Below, piece after piece: positions 10,433 to 22,452 of a stretch of 64,000 nt of DNA. Made by a program: the position numbers and the translations under genes. Under the pieces are notes generated by a model, which saw only the letters and a program-made list of their open reading frames with translations, did no database searches and was not told the origin of the DNA. Source of the DNA: Xiphydria camelus (lineage: Eukaryota > Arthropoda > Insecta > Hymenoptera > Xiphydriidae); the NCBI GenBank assembly GCA_963678675.1, contig OY783195.1, positions 14,234,505 through 14,298,504 on the forward strand, given 5' to 3'. How positions within the stretch are numbered: the first letter of the stretch is position 1; every line of letters begins with the position of its first letter.

Positions 10433-10974
10433 ACGGATAATATCGTCGAAGACAACCAACTCGGTCCGGTCAGTACGCTTAAAAATTATCGAGAGGACTC
10501 GCCTACATGCTACGTTTGAGGATATGATAATACGGACGAGCGTGACATGTTAATTGCTGCTCCTATCAAGCCACATTCAAACGGTTAATATCGAAGTGGC
10601 AACGCTGTACATCGATCGAACGTTGATTAGCGAGATTGGCTGTTTTAATGTTTAAAAATGGTGCAATAACCAAACTTTTATAGAACAATTTGGTTGTATT
10701 ACTGTACTGTACCGAAACTGTAATCGAACTTTATACGATTTAACGTTTCATTTTGGCCAATTAATTGTACAATTGTACAGTATTTCTAAACATAACCTTA
10801 AAGTTCTATATTTTTGAGTGTTGTGTCTCTTTATAGTTTGTGATTTGTTATAGAAGGTAATGTATGGATATATGGTCATTGGCCATAATATAGCCATTAT
10901 ATAATATGGCCATTGTTCCACATTATAACTGCATTTTAATTGTTGCAGCATTGTTTTGAAAAATACATAAAAAC

Positions 10975-12511
10975 ATGTATAAAATAGTCGAGACAATAGA
11001 GAGAGGTTCCAAGCAATTAACTGCAGTTCCCAAGGCTTGGGAGAAACAAGGGGTGCTTTTTTGGCCCAAAATGAAAGCAGAAAAACTTATTAAAATAGGA
11101 ACCTCTATACCTGAGGATTCTTGGTTCCAAATGGGTTGTACATTAAAAAGAAACGGGCTAGAAACATACGGAACTGCCGAACAGGAATTACGTGCTATGC
11201 TTGAGAAAGAGGATTCGACTGAGGCAGAGGAACAAGAAGTAATAGTGCAACGAAAAAAACGAGTTAGGGTTATTCTCCCAAAGAAAAACGCAGAATATGA
11301 TTTTAATGAGGTAGCAGCGAAGGCTGCTTGCATGGTAGGTTTTTTTAAAACAACTGCTTTTGATACATCGTCGGGTCAGTTCTTATTTGTTCCATATGCC
11401 ATTATCTTGTTTCAAGTATGGAACAAACAAGCACTAACTCAACGATATGTATATAAATAATGTACAGTTTGTCCAAAAAGTCTGGAATAGTACCTTTTCC
11501 AAGTAAACAAAGCACCGCTGGGTGCAAAACTCTCTCTTGGTCACATATCTTTTTATTTTGCAGAATTCAGAGCAACTAGCAACGACTTCTAATACATTGC
11601 AATACAACATGTCAGAGAAGATTACAGTTGCTGATAGTTCTCCACAAAATGTTATTTTTGTAGATACAGAGAAAATAATGAACGATAATTATTCGATTGA
11701 AGAATCATACAATTCCACTGCTACTGATGTTGTCACGAATGAAATATTGCAAGCCAATACTAGCACGTTAGATAATCATTTATCAACCATTATCGAAAAC
11801 CAAGGAATAATTATAAATAACCAAAATGCTATAATGGAATCTATGAAAAATCTTGGAACAACTGAGAATCAGTTAAAAATATTGCAGCAGTTATCAAAAT
11901 TCGAGGCCATGACAGATGTCATTGCCGAGAAAATGTCGAACATTAGCAGCAATAAACATTGTTCATGTAAAAAATCTTCTCAGGCAGTCGAAAATGTTTA
12001 CATAGATTGCATCGAAGCAGTTGAACAGTTGGATGCTTTAGAATCTAAGTTAAAAGACAAAGATGTAATGAAGGAGAATATAGAAAGACTTAGTTACGTT
12101 TGTGGAAAAAGAGGTGATGGCCATGGAATTAATAACTGTTACATATTAGTTGATAGGATGTTTTCCAGAAAATTCATGACCTTATGCTCGTGGGCTGGCG
12201 GCGCAAGAGGAAAAAAAGAAAAAGTAGCCTTTAAAATGTATAAAAACGTTATTTCGCTTTTTTTCAACGTCGTGCATTTGTCAGACAACAGTTTTACGCA
12301 TAAAGACTGCGTGGATTTTTTTAAAAATGTAATAAGGAACTCGACCAGAAGAAGCAAAAGCGATTTGTCAAGAACGTCAGCTATTAAAAGAAGGTCCAAG
12401 AAACTAATTGCCCCAAATGAAAATAATGAAATGGAAGAAACTGAGAACAATGACATTGCTGAAGAAGCTATGTTAGATGAAGATAACAATATGGGAGAGC
12501 AAAATAACTGA
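10975..12511 (+). CDS. DUF4806 protein encoded by EnSpm element E (two exons)
   Basis: Exons 10975-11334 and 11564-12511 join in phase at clean GT/AG sites to give a 435-aa product. The N-terminal exon starts MYKIVETIERGSKQLTAVPK and has a WEKQGVLFWP block. The second exon is Asn/Ser-rich, then a coiled-coil-like stretch, then the DUF4806 module (about residues 270-375), with LESKLKDKDVMKENIERLSY, a Gly-rich turn and LCSWAGGARGKKEKVAFK. It ends with basic (RRSKSDLSR, IKRRSKK) and acidic tails. No function is established for DUF4806. Its place in a CACTA element beside a transposase suggests a DNA-binding accessory role (inference). It is open throughout, unlike its transposase partner. Confidence 0.75.
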
Positions 12512-13021
12512 TGCTTTATCTGATAGTTAAGTGAGTATATTATTGTATTGTATATCTTTTTCTATATAAAACCTATATCTATATAGTCTGTGTTAAAATT
12601 AAATATAAAATTCACGATGCTGTTTCGCTTTTTGTGATGACTAATATTTATGATCAATCTGATCATACATATATTAGTCTCCCCAGCTAACTGTATACAA
12701 GATCACTCTGGATCTCAAGTATTACAGACTTCGCAAAAAGCGAAATGTCATCGCGACTGTTATATTTCATTTTGAGACAGACATTATTAATTGTATTATT
12801 TTATAGGAATATTTATATATTTTATAGGATCAATAGGCCAGTACATTGATCCACAAAGAAGAAAATATTGTTTTATTTCTATTTAATGAAGAGATGAAGA
12901 CTGCACAATACAGGAATGATAAAGTTTATTTAGTTTTGATGTTACATAAACATATAATAATACACATATGTTGACATAAGGTATCTTATTTTAATAAAAT
13001 GTTTATCACTTTATTTATATT
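12512..13021. other. Gene-free spacer between the convergent genes of element E
   Basis: AT-rich 3' ends of the two convergent genes. It has a short imperfect inverted repeat around TTTCGCTTTTTG (about 12620) and CAAAAAGCGAAATG (about 12735). AATAAA-type signals are too common in this AT-rich DNA to be diagnostic. Nothing else seen. Confidence 0.5.
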
Positions 13022-15149
13022 TCACTTTTCTAAATTATGTATCAAAGGAACGAATACAGTTGTTTCTCTATATTGTATAGCAACAACTTTACTTTTAATT
13101 TCAGAGACTGAATATAAATTTGAATGTTTATGTTGTACTCGGTTTGATTTAAAAATATTTAAATAAGAAGATTTGACAGGAATATCAAAAACTTCCTCCG
13201 TGTCTTTTACAGGAGAACCACAAATAAATGGCCTTCCGTCATTATTTAATGATGCATAGTGGAAAGTAACAATATTATTGTTGTGAGTTAAAAACCATTT
13301 ATTTGGGTAATCCGATGACAATGAAAATTCATCAAACTCTATTTTTAAAAAATGTCCTATGCCATTTTTTTTTTAATATGGGAAAGCTTCTCAAACATAT
13401 AGAATTATTCTGTATTGCGGAATCATTTTCTAACTTGATAATTTCACTCATCCTTTTGGCAACCTGTGCCAGAGGCAAGTTACCATGTCTTAATAATTGT
13501 TTTATTTGGTACAGTTTATTTTCGAATGGATAAGTATTAAAAGTTGATAAAGTACCAAACTTTCTAACTTCTTCGACCAAATGTGTCAAATTATGTACGT
13601 TGCTGGTGATGTAGTCTTCTCCATAGAAGTCTCTATAGTATTCTACATAATTATTAAGTAATGTTTCTGCTAAATCGAGAAAATGTTTGTATGAATTTGA
13701 TGAGCATATAGCCACCCCACAAAAAAAAAAGTAGAAAATGTAAATATATTTCGGGGGCCAAGATATCCTTAAGTATTACTATTCCTAGATAATACAAAAA
13801 TGTGCGATATTCTGTACCCTTCCAGTGACACAAAACATCCAAACCACGCACAGATCTATGAAACTCGCATGGCATTTTACATTTTTCCAAAAATTTTGAG
13901 ACTGTATCTATATCTCTGGCGCACCATTTCGTCTTATAACTACCAAAGCTGCCATCTCTCCAGCCTAGCAAACATTTCTTCATGATACCTAAATCCAGTA
14001 AATGTAATGAGTCTCCTACAGGAAAGTCTTCAACCATATCTATTGGCAAAAGAAGTAAAGGAGAATCCTGCTTGTGATGTGATCCATATTTTTTAGCACG
14101 AAAATTGTCATTTGTTCTTCTCTCGCAGCCGGCTTTGGGAAAAAACACAGTATGAGAAGTATGCGAGTATTCGCCGACGGTGGTACACTTTAAACATCCG
14201 TGTTTACTGTTGAAATTTATAACACCTGCAAAATCAATAAGGTATAAGTACCTATTCTCACTTTGAATTATTAGGTAGTTTTGAAGTAATGAATATATTT
14301 TTATTTACCTTTGATGAAGGCTCTAGCTGGTGAGTCGCATATAAAACATCTTAGCTTTACATCAATTAGAACTTCATTTATCAGAAGTCCTTCCAAAAAG
14401 ATTGTTTGGGCTTCAGTAACAAAAGGTTCCAGAAATGCCGTTAAACTGGAAGGCTTTCCTGTACCGCAGTATATGCCGATGACCATAGGTTTTACTTCAG
14501 GTAGTTTATGAATATTACAAAGTATCGGCCATAATTCCATTTTACTGCTTTTGTGAATAGGCAAGCCATCCACATTTATATTTATACTAATACTTTTGGG
14601 TAAGTTTAGCATTGGTGATAACACTTGTCTCAAACAAACCTCGAAACCATGATGCCAGTAATCGCCACTTCCAACCTTAGTCATAATGACAGCTTGGCAA
14701 GTCTTTAAAAGCGTTCTTGGATCTTGAGGAAGAATATCCGGTAAACGTTTATTTATACTTTTAAATAAATCCCTCAACGCCGAATGTGAGATATTAAATT
14801 GTACTGCCCACAGCCGAAGATCTCTTATAAACTCTGCGTTTTTTTCTACCTCTGATATTACAGAATCATCTTCGTTATCATTCTGAAGCTCTATTAGCCA
14901 GTCATTTCTTTCTATCATATCTTCATCTTCTTGTTTTTCTGTAGTGTCGAAATCTATTCTATTTTTTTCCTCCTCGCTCACTACGGCACTATCTGTCTGT
15001 AATGCTGTCAGCTCCTGGGAATCATTTTCAGCCGTATTACTGTTATTTATGGACAAACTATCGCGCAATAAGTTTTCGTAAATTTTTTTAGTTTTCCTCC
15101 GAAATGCTCCACTTTTTTTTACCCGTTTCCATTTACTTAAGGATGACAT
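13022..15149 (-). pseudogene. EnSpm/CACTA-like transposase of element E
   Basis: Exon 1 (15149-14309) begins MSSLSKWKRVKKSG and holds LRLWAVQFNISHSALRDLF, the INVDGLPIHKSS block and the FICDSPARAF block. These two conserved Asp regions are typical of this insect CACTA transposase group. An intron (14308-14226) joins in phase to a zinc-like HGCLKC segment in exon 2. Next come LLPIDMVEDFP and LHLLDLGIMKKCLLGW, then HNLTHLVEEVRKFGTL, reminiscent of DUF4218 of plant CACTA transposases. Two frameshifts fall in homopolymers: a 10-base run near 13721-13730 and another near 13365-13375. Either true decay or assembly error. Start chosen at the second Met cluster, next to the basic N-terminus. Confidence 0.8.
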
Positions 15150-15239
15150 TATTTTCAGCAAGACTGACAAAACTCGTACACTCAACACAACAAAATAAAC
15201 TCTTAAAACGTGGCGTCAAATTAAGTATGGTTATGGTAT

Positions 15240-15800
15240 GGTAGTTCTATAATGTTTCTTTATGGAACAAAAAGGCTTGTAGTAATACTTATTTGCTCTA
15301 TAATGATTTTATAACAACTGTATTATTATTCTCTATAACTGCCTTATAGAGCTTTTTCTCTTAAGTTCGATAGCAGCTTCCATATTTGCAATTTGCTCTC
15401 CGCAGCAAAATTGCTACTTAGCAACCCCTTACACAATAGTTCTATAAAGAAACTATAAGCGACATTACGGAATAATTGTATAAGAGTGTCACAGGAGATG
15501 GTATAATTCTATAAGGCACTATTTTGCATCGGTTTTACAGTAATTCGATTCTATAAGCACCGTTGCTGTAAAATTGTGTTACTGTACACACTTATAGAGC
15601 TAAATTAGCAGTTATCTTATAAATGCTCTATAAAGTATGCTCTAAGAACGTTCTTACAACAAATTTAAAGAACAATTCCGTTTCTGAAAGCAAAATAGTC
15701 TCATGTGCCACATTAATGCAACAATTCAGTGTTCCAGATACAACTATAAAACATTAATAGAATATAAAACTCCTATAACTCTAAATTTATAGAACTAATT
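15240..15800. repeat. Subterminal motif array of element E, right end
   Basis: Repeated TTCTATAA, CTTATAGA and AGAACGTTCTTA motifs mirror the left-end array. The density falls off towards the transposase start, so the promoter of the transposase may overlap the array. Confidence 0.7.
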
Positions 15801-15813
15801 TGCTAGCTGGGAT

Positions 15814-15996
15814 TCGAGTGGTTCCTACCGTGGAGTTAAACTCAGCGGTAATTTTTTTCCAAACTGACTTTTTCTTATTGTTGGCATCGGAGTCGGTCTT
15901 CTTACACTCCACTATACTTCGGTATTTGTCGACTAACGATATTAATAAGGACTCCTCCTGTTTGGTGAAATTTGGCGATCGTTTTTCAGTCATCAT
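15814..15996 (-). pseudogene. H1 Myb/SANT-like accessory protein, N-terminal DNA-binding part
   Basis: Reads MMTEKRSPNFTKQEESLLIS, then LVDKYRSIVECKKTD, KKSVWKKITAEFNS and TTRI. This is the Myb_DNA-bind_5-like pattern found in the second protein of Harbinger elements, which binds the element ends and partners the transposase. The domain is split by EnSpm element E; the rest lies at 8876-9021 and 7911-8555. Start chosen at the first Met just before the domain (15996); an upstream Met at 16023 is possible. Confidence 0.75.
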
Positions 15997-16526
15997 TAAT
16001 CCTTCGTGAAACTGCAGCCGCAAACCAGTAAGCGCTCAACAAAATTCTCCACCTCGATGTCTAGCAGGTGCCCGATTACTGTACAATTTAAAACAATATA
16101 TCTACTATAAACTACCGACACCTACATTGCAACTTACCTTCACGCTATTTGCAGGAAAAACTCTACAATAGAACTGCACCTTATTATCTACTTCTAGCGT
16201 ACACTGAACAGCAGACAATAACAGCAACAATGACAATTGAGGAGCAACTTTTCAGATCGCATTTTGTCCATTCACAGTTTGTCCTATAATCGCTAAACTA
16301 TTAGCAATTATAGGACAAACTGCGATTTTAATTAGGGGAATGTCCTAGATCTATGGGGAATCTGCTGTCTGTTAGGACTTTTTATCGTACCAATCCAACT
16401 TAACCAAGGTTCCGTTGACCAAGCTCTGATCTATGTTTATACAACCGAAATCTGTGTGAACCATACTTAGCAGTTAAACCACAGTCAGCTGAACCATTAT
16501 TTAACTCAGCGTTATACAACCGGCCC
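15997..16526. other. Right terminal region of Harbinger H1, no gene
   Basis: Holds a short inverted repeat around TTTGTCCTATAATCGCTAA / TTAGCAATTATAGGACAAAC (about 16263-16322) and then the element end with GGTTCCGTTGACC and GTTATACAACCGGCCC. Nothing coding. Confidence 0.6.
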
Positions 16527-18027
16527 TAAGTGTAACGATAAATCGAGAGGAATAACAAAAATGAATTGTTTTGAAATCATTCAATTTCTTTATACTTTAC
16601 AAAGGCAATAATAATACAAAAATTATTCGTAGAATGAAAGAAAATGATGAAGTCTTCATAGAAATCACTTCGACTATGGACGAAGCAAGACGACCCTAAA
16701 CAAATGGATGACGAAAGAGTTTGACGATATGCGACAGCCTCCATGGAGAAATGTGCCAAAGACGAAGAACGATTGGTGTGCCGTTCATGAGTTAGAAATA
16801 AATGAAACGTAAGATATTATTCATACAGAAAAAGAATGTAGTGCAGGTATTTATTTACCAGTACGACTCACATTACCATCCGCTAACCAACGATATTGAA
16901 TATTTCAGTAAGCATCGATAACCAGGACCATGGTGAATGACTTTGCGTTTCGCAAGTGTGCCTGCGATGAGCAACCTGATCGGGTGCTTTGTAAGAGCCT
17001 TGGGTTGGTACCTCTCGCAGTAGTGTCAGATTGCTCCCGACTGAAATCCTCCCTCGTTTCTGTCATTCAACAACGAGCATCAACTCCTCCGCAGGTCCCG
17101 ATCAGGTTGCTTATCGCAGGCACACTTGCGGAACGCAAAGTCATTCACCACGGTCCTGGTTATAGATGCTTGCTGAAATATTCAATATTGTTGGTTAGCG
17201 GATGGTAATGTGAGTCGTACTGGTAAATAAATACCTGCACTAGATTCTTTTTCTGTATGAATAATATATTACGTTTCGTTTATTTCTAACTCATGAGCGG
17301 CACACCAATCGTCCTTCGTCTTTGGCACAATTCTCCATGGAGGCTGACGCACATCGTCAAACTCTTCCGTCATCCATTCGTTTAGGGTCGTCTTGCTTCG
17401 TCCATAGTCGAAGTGATTTCTATGAAGACTTCATCATTTTCTTTAATTCTACGAATAATTTTTGTATTATTATTGCCTTTGTAAAGTATAAAGAAATTGA
17501 ATGATTTCAAAACAATTCATTTTTGTTATTCCTCTCGATTTATCGTTACACTTACCCTACTCAAAAATCCTGAGAACTGCCTGGTCACTGTAATCTTCCA
17601 CGTCGGTTCATTTGTCTCTTATCGTCACTCGTTAATTATCTTACATTTATCGCAAGATTTATCACTCTTCCTTCGTTACTCCGATTTAACTGCATTTTTA
17701 CTTTTTATTAATAAGCGCGTCCGAGGGTCGAAATAAACGCGAAGGAAATCGTTTCGCGAATGGAAATATTCTATTAACTTTGAAAACCACGTTTTATTTC
17801 TAAAAAAATACAATTAATCTGAAAAATTCCACTTTGTAAACAAACGTATGTGTCAACCGCCATACTTTCTCGTCTGCTAGGTGCCTGCGCCCTAGGGAAC
17901 TTCTGTCGCAACGATTGACGTCTGCCGGCGATCGACAAAGCTAATCGTTCGGCGTCCTTGCGTCTCCGACCAATAGCGTATAACCTAGAGTCTACAAATC
18001 GCTACATACCATATCATCCTATGTATA
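16527..18027. mobile_element. Family C palindromic element, copy 1, right part
   Basis: Resumes C exactly where the left fragment (2612-2956) stopped, after the H1 target duplication. It passes through the centre (about 16870-17215) and the second arm to CATACCATATCATCCTATG, 25-30 bp short of the expected C end. It stops at family A copy 3. Centre and arms match C2 (4802-7124) at lower identity; the 224-bp tandem unit is absent. Confidence 0.8.
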
Positions 18028-18377
18028 CCATATGTCCGCGATCAAAGCACCCATAGCAAAATTGGGTGTGTGCACTAGTTACGAATGTTGCGTAATTGCA
18101 GTATAGAGTGAAGTAAAGAATTTGTGTTGCACGTATCATTGTTTAAAAACATCTAAAAACAGACAAATTTGCGATAAATTAAAGTAAAAACTGCTGCGGC
18201 GAAACTTGGCAACTGAGCAAAATAAAAACGCGCTCTGATTGGCAGTGACGTCACGATCTGTACAAACAACCAGCTGTCAAACGGAGTTTCCTATGTTTTC
18301 GAAGCGTTTTTCTGAGATTCTAAAAGTTTCTTGTTTCTACGTCATTTTGGTGTAGTGTGTAGTGAAAGTGGCTGAAA

Positions 18378-18872
18378 ATGTAAGCACCAGAAGCACACAG
18401 TAAATCGTGTTTTGTGCCAAAATGCAAGAATACTTCTGTGCGAACTCCAAACAAAGTGTTTGTGAATGTGCCGAGAGACTGTGACATGAGACGAAAATGG
18501 TTTAAAGCGGCCAGAAGAGACACGCCTAATTCAAAATCGATATCCCATTGCTGCGAAGATCATTTCAATGTAAGTTTCCTTATACTATAGGTTCATAGGT
18601 TATGTTCAGTGAATGCTTTTGGTTGACAGCTTGAAGAGGACATGGAAAATTATTTCCGGTACAAGACTATGGCAGGAAATATTTTAATGAAACAAGGAGT
18701 TATGCCTCCCATCTTTGACTGTCAAAAAGACAGCAAGAGAGCTGCCAGTAAGCCACCGAGACCACTTCACGAGAAACGCAAGAGGGAATGGTTGATCGAG
18801 GAAGTCATGTCTGCCACCGAGGTTCAACAACAGGCACTATTTCTTCAAGATGATCCAGTCCACTGGCACCAG
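18378..18872 (+). pseudogene. THAP-domain gene, left arm copy
   Basis: Exon 1 (18378-18569) and exon 2 (from 18630) encode VFVNVPRDCDMRRKWFKAAR, then the CCEDHF zinc ligands, then EEDMENYFRYKTMAGN and VMPPIFDCQKD. These are the C2CH zinc ligands and the AVPTIF-like box of THAP DNA-binding domains. Codon 2 is TAA (the other copies have CAT), so this arm is dead. It is cut after SLQD-type sequence at the palindrome centre. Confidence 0.75.
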
Positions 18873-18884
18873 TACTATTGTCTG

Positions 18885-19362
18885 GTTCATCTTGAAGAGA
18901 TAGTGCCTGTTGTTGAACCTCGGTAGCAGACATGACTTCCTCGATCAACCATTTCCTCTTGCGTTTCTCGTGAAGTGGTCTCGGTAGCTTACTGGCAGCT
19001 CTCTTGCTATCTTTTTGGCAGTCGAAGATGTAAGGCATAACTCCTTGTTTCACTAAATTATTTCCTGCCATAGTCTTGTACCGCAAATAATTTTCCATGT
19101 CCTCTTCAAGCTGTCAACCAAAAACATTCACTGAACATAACCTATGAACCTATAGTATAAGGAAACTTACATTGAAATGATCTTCGCAGCAATGGAATAT
19201 CGATTTTGACTTAGGCATGTCTCTTCTGGCCGCTTTAAACCATTTTCGTCTCATGTCACAGTCTCTCGGCACATTCACAAACACTTTGTCTGGAGTTCGC
19301 ACAGAAGTATTCGTGCATTGTGGCACAAAACACGATTTCCTGTGGACTTGTGGTGCATGCAT
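18885..19362 (-). pseudogene. THAP-domain gene, right arm copy (cut at palindrome centre)
   Basis: Exon 1 (19362-19171) starts MHAPQVHRKSCFVPQCTNTS and carries the full C2CH THAP signature to CCEDHF. Exon 2 (19110 downward) carries EEDMENYLRYKTMAGNN and VMPYIFDC. Splice sites match those of the left arm. The frame runs into the opposite arm after LDHLEE and stops, so the product would be a bare THAP domain of about 160 aa, possibly able to bind DNA but lacking any effector. THAP domains are the DNA-binding part of P-element-type transposases and of many host proteins. Confidence 0.7.
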
Positions 19363-19912
19363 TTTCAGCCACTTTCACAAAAAAACGATGTAGAAACAAC
19401 AAACTTTCCGAGTCACAGAAAAACACTGCAAAAACTAAGCAACTCCGTTTGACAGCTATTTGTTTGTACAGATCGTGACGTCACAACCGCCATTACAGGC
19501 AAATCGCGTTTTTCGCGGGACATTTCCGCATTTGATTTTTAGACTCAATTTTCTCATAAAAACTTGACAGCAAATTTTTTAAATTTATTAATATCATATA
19601 TATACACAATAATCTTCATTTTAAGCCAGTTATTGAAAAATGTGAAAACACCCAATTGCGAGTTTTGCATGAGCACCCCTTTGGGTCTCCTCGTCCAATA
19701 GAATCACAGGAGAAGCATGAATGCGCATGCGTAGTCATCCGCGAGTGTGGCGTCGTCAGCAAGTTCAAATCGGTTATCGAAATAATCGATCTGAACTTGC
19801 TGAAGGCCATCACACGGAAAATTCCGTAAGACGTAAAACTTAAGGTCATCGCACAAACGCGGCGTAAGACGTAAGCTTTGACCAATCCTGAGCGAAGACG
19901 CTGTCCCAACCC

Positions 19913-20798
19913 TTTTTACATGCAACTTAGAATCCAGAAGTGTCAGTTTAATAATAATTTCATTTCAATTGGGAAGAAAAGCTTAACAATAAGTACATTT
20001 AATTATTGATTACACTCTCAGTTCCTATATATAATAAACAGAAAAGCCATTCCTAGAATGACATAAGGATACAGTGAACCGCAATGTAAAATGCATGACG
20101 TGAAGAGTCAGAACTGTCGTATTCAACTGCTTTTTTCATAAAAAATATAAATAATAACACTCAACAATATTATTCTCGAGCCATAGTTTGATGAACATGA
20201 CGTGATAGCATTCTCTGAAATTTTATCACATAAATATCTCTTGAAGAACCCTGGAAAAAAATATTTTCATTTCCTATGCCTATTATACAGATAAAAATAT
20301 TTTTCAGGTAGTTCAAACATGTCGAGAAATAATGAAATAATGCTGGGGATTTTGTTGGTGGCTACGGGTGTGCTTGTTTTGAACAAGAAACGATCACGGA
20401 GATGGTTGAATCGTCGATGGTGGATTCGACCAATAAATCGTATGCATATTTTTTTCCAGGGTTCTTCAAGAGATATTTATGTGATAAAATTTCAGAGAAT
20501 GCTATCACGTCATATTCATCAAACTATATCTCGAGAATAATATTGTCGAATGTTATTATTTATATTTTTTATGAAAAAAGCAGATGAATACGACAGTTCT
20601 GACTCTTTACGTCATGCATTTTACATTGCGATTCACTGTATCCTTATGTCAATCTAGGTATGGCTTTTCTATTTATTATATATAGGAACTGAGTGTAATC
20701 AATAATTAAATGTACTTACTGTTAAGCTTTTCTTCCCAATTGACGTGAAATTATTAACAATATCAAACTGACACTTCTAGATTTTAGGTTAGATGTAA
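19913..20798. mobile_element. Palindromic element with Harbinger N-terminal remnant
   Basis: Arms of about 330 bp, left TTTACATGCAACTTAGAATCC, right complement around TAGATTTTAGGTTAGATG, with a non-palindromic centre at about 20270-20440. The central ORF is described separately. No clear target duplication found. Confidence 0.7.
20319..20540 (+). pseudogene. Harbinger transposase N-terminal remnant
   Basis: A 73-codon frame begins MSRNNEIMLGILLVATGVLV and includes RRWLNRRWWIRPINR, the WxRPxNR block found at the start of many Harbinger transposases. It then runs into palindrome-arm sequence, so only the first 45 or so residues are family-like. Probably a transposase exon left after internal deletion. 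Confidence 0.5.
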
Positions 20799-21155
20799 AC
20801 AGCTCTAGAGCGGCTGTATGCACGCGTGGCGCGGTGAACTTGAAGGATAGACTTATCGTATTAAAATTTAGCTTAAAAATATCGTTTAGGAGCAATCAAG
20901 GAATGTATTATAAAGTTCAAAAACAGCACTTTCAAATGCTGCATGTGCAATTAAGAAAAAATTTTTACTTTCATTGTACGGAGCTGTGAATATGGCCAAA
21001 ATCGCACGTTTTCGTACATTTAACCTCAAGTATCTCGAAATTCTGACCTGGTACGCAAATTTGAGTCAGATTCGTTTTTAGCGTACATCAATCTACAAGA
21101 ATCATCTGGTCTGGTTCGAAATACAGAGAAAAACATTTATTTTTGTGGGCCTATA
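20799..21155. other. Harbinger F interior, no gene recognised
   Basis: About 350 bp of unique AT-rich sequence between two palindromic insertions. No ORF or repeat stands out. Confidence 0.5.
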
Positions 21156-21363
21156 GGCTAGGCAAGTATCTCAAATTATTGACGTGCGCGCGACCTCGTG
21201 GATAGTCCACGAAACTTTGGGGTGATAAGTGACCAATCAGGATCAAGTATTCCGTTGTCTGTAACCCACCACAACGGAATACTTGATCCTGATTGGTCAC
21301 TTATCACCCCAGAGTTACGAACTGCGACCACCTCGTGGCGCCACTAGAGATACTTGCCTAGCC
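21156..21363. mobile_element. Foldback MITE, about 208 bp
   Basis: Ends GGCTAGGCAAGTATCTC / GAGATACTTGCCTAGCC, with a strong inner inverted repeat around GATCAAGTATTCCGTTGT. No convincing target duplication. Confidence 0.7.
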
Positions 21364-21445
21364 TCATACTCGGGAAACTTTGTGATTGGTTGTCCGTAAG
21401 ACGTTCGCCGTAAAAATTTCAACCGGACGAAAATTTTCGACGTTA

Positions 21446-21591
21446 AGGCCATCACATGTGAAAAAACGTAAGCAGTAACAGTAAGGATTGACCAATCAGA
21501 AATAACATTCTTACGGAATTATGCTTAAACAGGCTTTCTGATTGGTCAATCCTTACTGTTACTGCTTACGTTTTTTCACGTGTGATGGCCT
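21446..21591. mobile_element. 146-bp Harbinger MITE, TTA duplication
   Basis: Ends AGGCCATCACATGTG / CACGTGTGATGGCCT with TTA on both sides (21443-21445, 21592-21594). The arms are inverted copies of about 60 bp. Its terminal repeat matches that of the host element F, so it is probably mobilised by the F transposase type. Confidence 0.85.
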
Positions 21592-21609
21592 TTACGTTTT
21601 ACGTTTTAA

Positions 21610-22308
21610 CCCTTTGAAGCACACATTTTCCTGATATCCTTATTTTCATAAACATAGTTGCTCCTCAGGTTTTTGGGGTCGCTGATTTCAAATTTTCTAT
21701 CAGATTTTCAAAATTCAAAATGGCGTATCCAATATGGCGGACCAAATTTGTAAAACTGACTTCGATCATGGTGAAAATTGGTATACATGGGTTTTTGGGG
21801 TCGCTAATTTCAAATTTGCTATCAGATTTTCAAAATTCAAAATGGCGGATCCAATATCCGCCATTTTGAATTTTGAAAATCTGACCATGTATTCGTAATC
21901 AGCGATCCCAAAAACTGCCAGATACACATTTTCATGATATTTGCACCGTTTTCCGAATTTTGATCCGCCATATTGGATCCGCCATTTTGAATTTTGAAAA
22001 TCTGACCATGGATTCGTAATCAGCGACCCCAAAAACTTCACGGTGGCGACTTTGGCGCCAAAATTTCGAAAAATTTCGAAGATAATGAATTTTATCTAGA
22101 AAAATTGCGAGTTGTCAAGGTTTGTTTATCCGCATTAACAAAATCATGCATGATTTCAAATTATTGCACATCAACTCTTATTCTTGAATATATTCGGACT
22201 ATAACTAATGCCAAAACACCAAAAAAAATTCGAAAATTCGGTGAAAATTACTCAGAAAATGGTTATAAAGAAGGTGGCACTCTCAGAGTGCCACCATGCC
22301 GCAAAGGG
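21610..22308. mobile_element. 699-bp piggyBac-like non-autonomous element
   Basis: TTAA duplication (21606-21609, 22309-22312) and ends CCCTTTG / CAAAGGG. The interior repeats TTTTTGGGGTCGCTGATT and AAAATGGCGGATCCAATAT several times in both orientations. TTAA plus CCC ends suggests piggyBac mobilisation (inference). No transposase. Confidence 0.7.
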
Positions 22309-22312
22309 TTAA

Positions 22313-22452
22313 GCGTCGTTCTCAGAGCTTCAACGTGTCGCCAGCGACACCTTGGGTAACCAATAAGGATAGAGCATTCATTGACAGCGTTATCCTTATT
22401 GGTTACCCAAGGTGTCGCTGGCGACACGTTGAAGCTCTGAGAACGACGCTTT
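22313..22452. repeat. Inverted repeat with 60-bp arms
   Basis: Left arm GCGTCGTTCTCAGAGCTTCA to CCAATAAGGATA, loop AGAGCATTCATTGACAGCG, right arm exact complement. Likely a MITE of Harbinger F type without visible ends. Confidence 0.7.

Larger units (their letters stand above)
9024..15811. mobile_element. EnSpm/CACTA-like element E carrying transposase and DUF4806 gene (6.8 kb)
   Basis: Ends CCCAGGTAGCAA / TTTGCTAGCTGGG, 2-bp AT duplication (9022-9023, 15812-15813), inserted in the Myb-like gene of H1. It carries a DUF4806 gene (plus, 10975-12511) and a transposase gene (minus, 15149 to 13022) in convergent order. Both ends have dense arrays of a TTCTATAA / AGAACGTT motif. Gene content and TIR place it with the EnSpm/CACTA group of insects (recognition). 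The transposase is frameshifted, so the copy is probably inactive. Confidence 0.85.
2957..16526 (+). mobile_element. PIF/Harbinger element H1 (13.6 kb with nested insertions)
   Basis: Terminal repeats GGGCCGGTTGTATAA at both ends and a TAA target duplication (2954-2956, 16527-16529) define it. Joining the flanks recreates continuous family-C sequence. Its own genes are a transposase (4372-4799 and 7127-7848, plus strand) and a Myb/SANT-like protein on the minus strand (15996 down to 7911), the usual two-gene Harbinger plan. Four later insertions (D, C2, A2, E) account for most of its length. Confidence 0.85.
18064..19653. mobile_element. THAP-carrying palindromic element T1 (1.6 kb)
   Basis: Ends GGGTGTGTGCAC / GTGAAAACACCC with a 4-bp AATT duplication (18060-18063, 19654-19657); joining the flanks recreates family-A sequence. 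The two halves are inverted copies of the first two exons of a THAP-domain gene and meet at about 18875. The flanks outside the THAP arms are not palindromic. It has no transposase domain, so the mobilising family is unknown. Confidence 0.75.
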
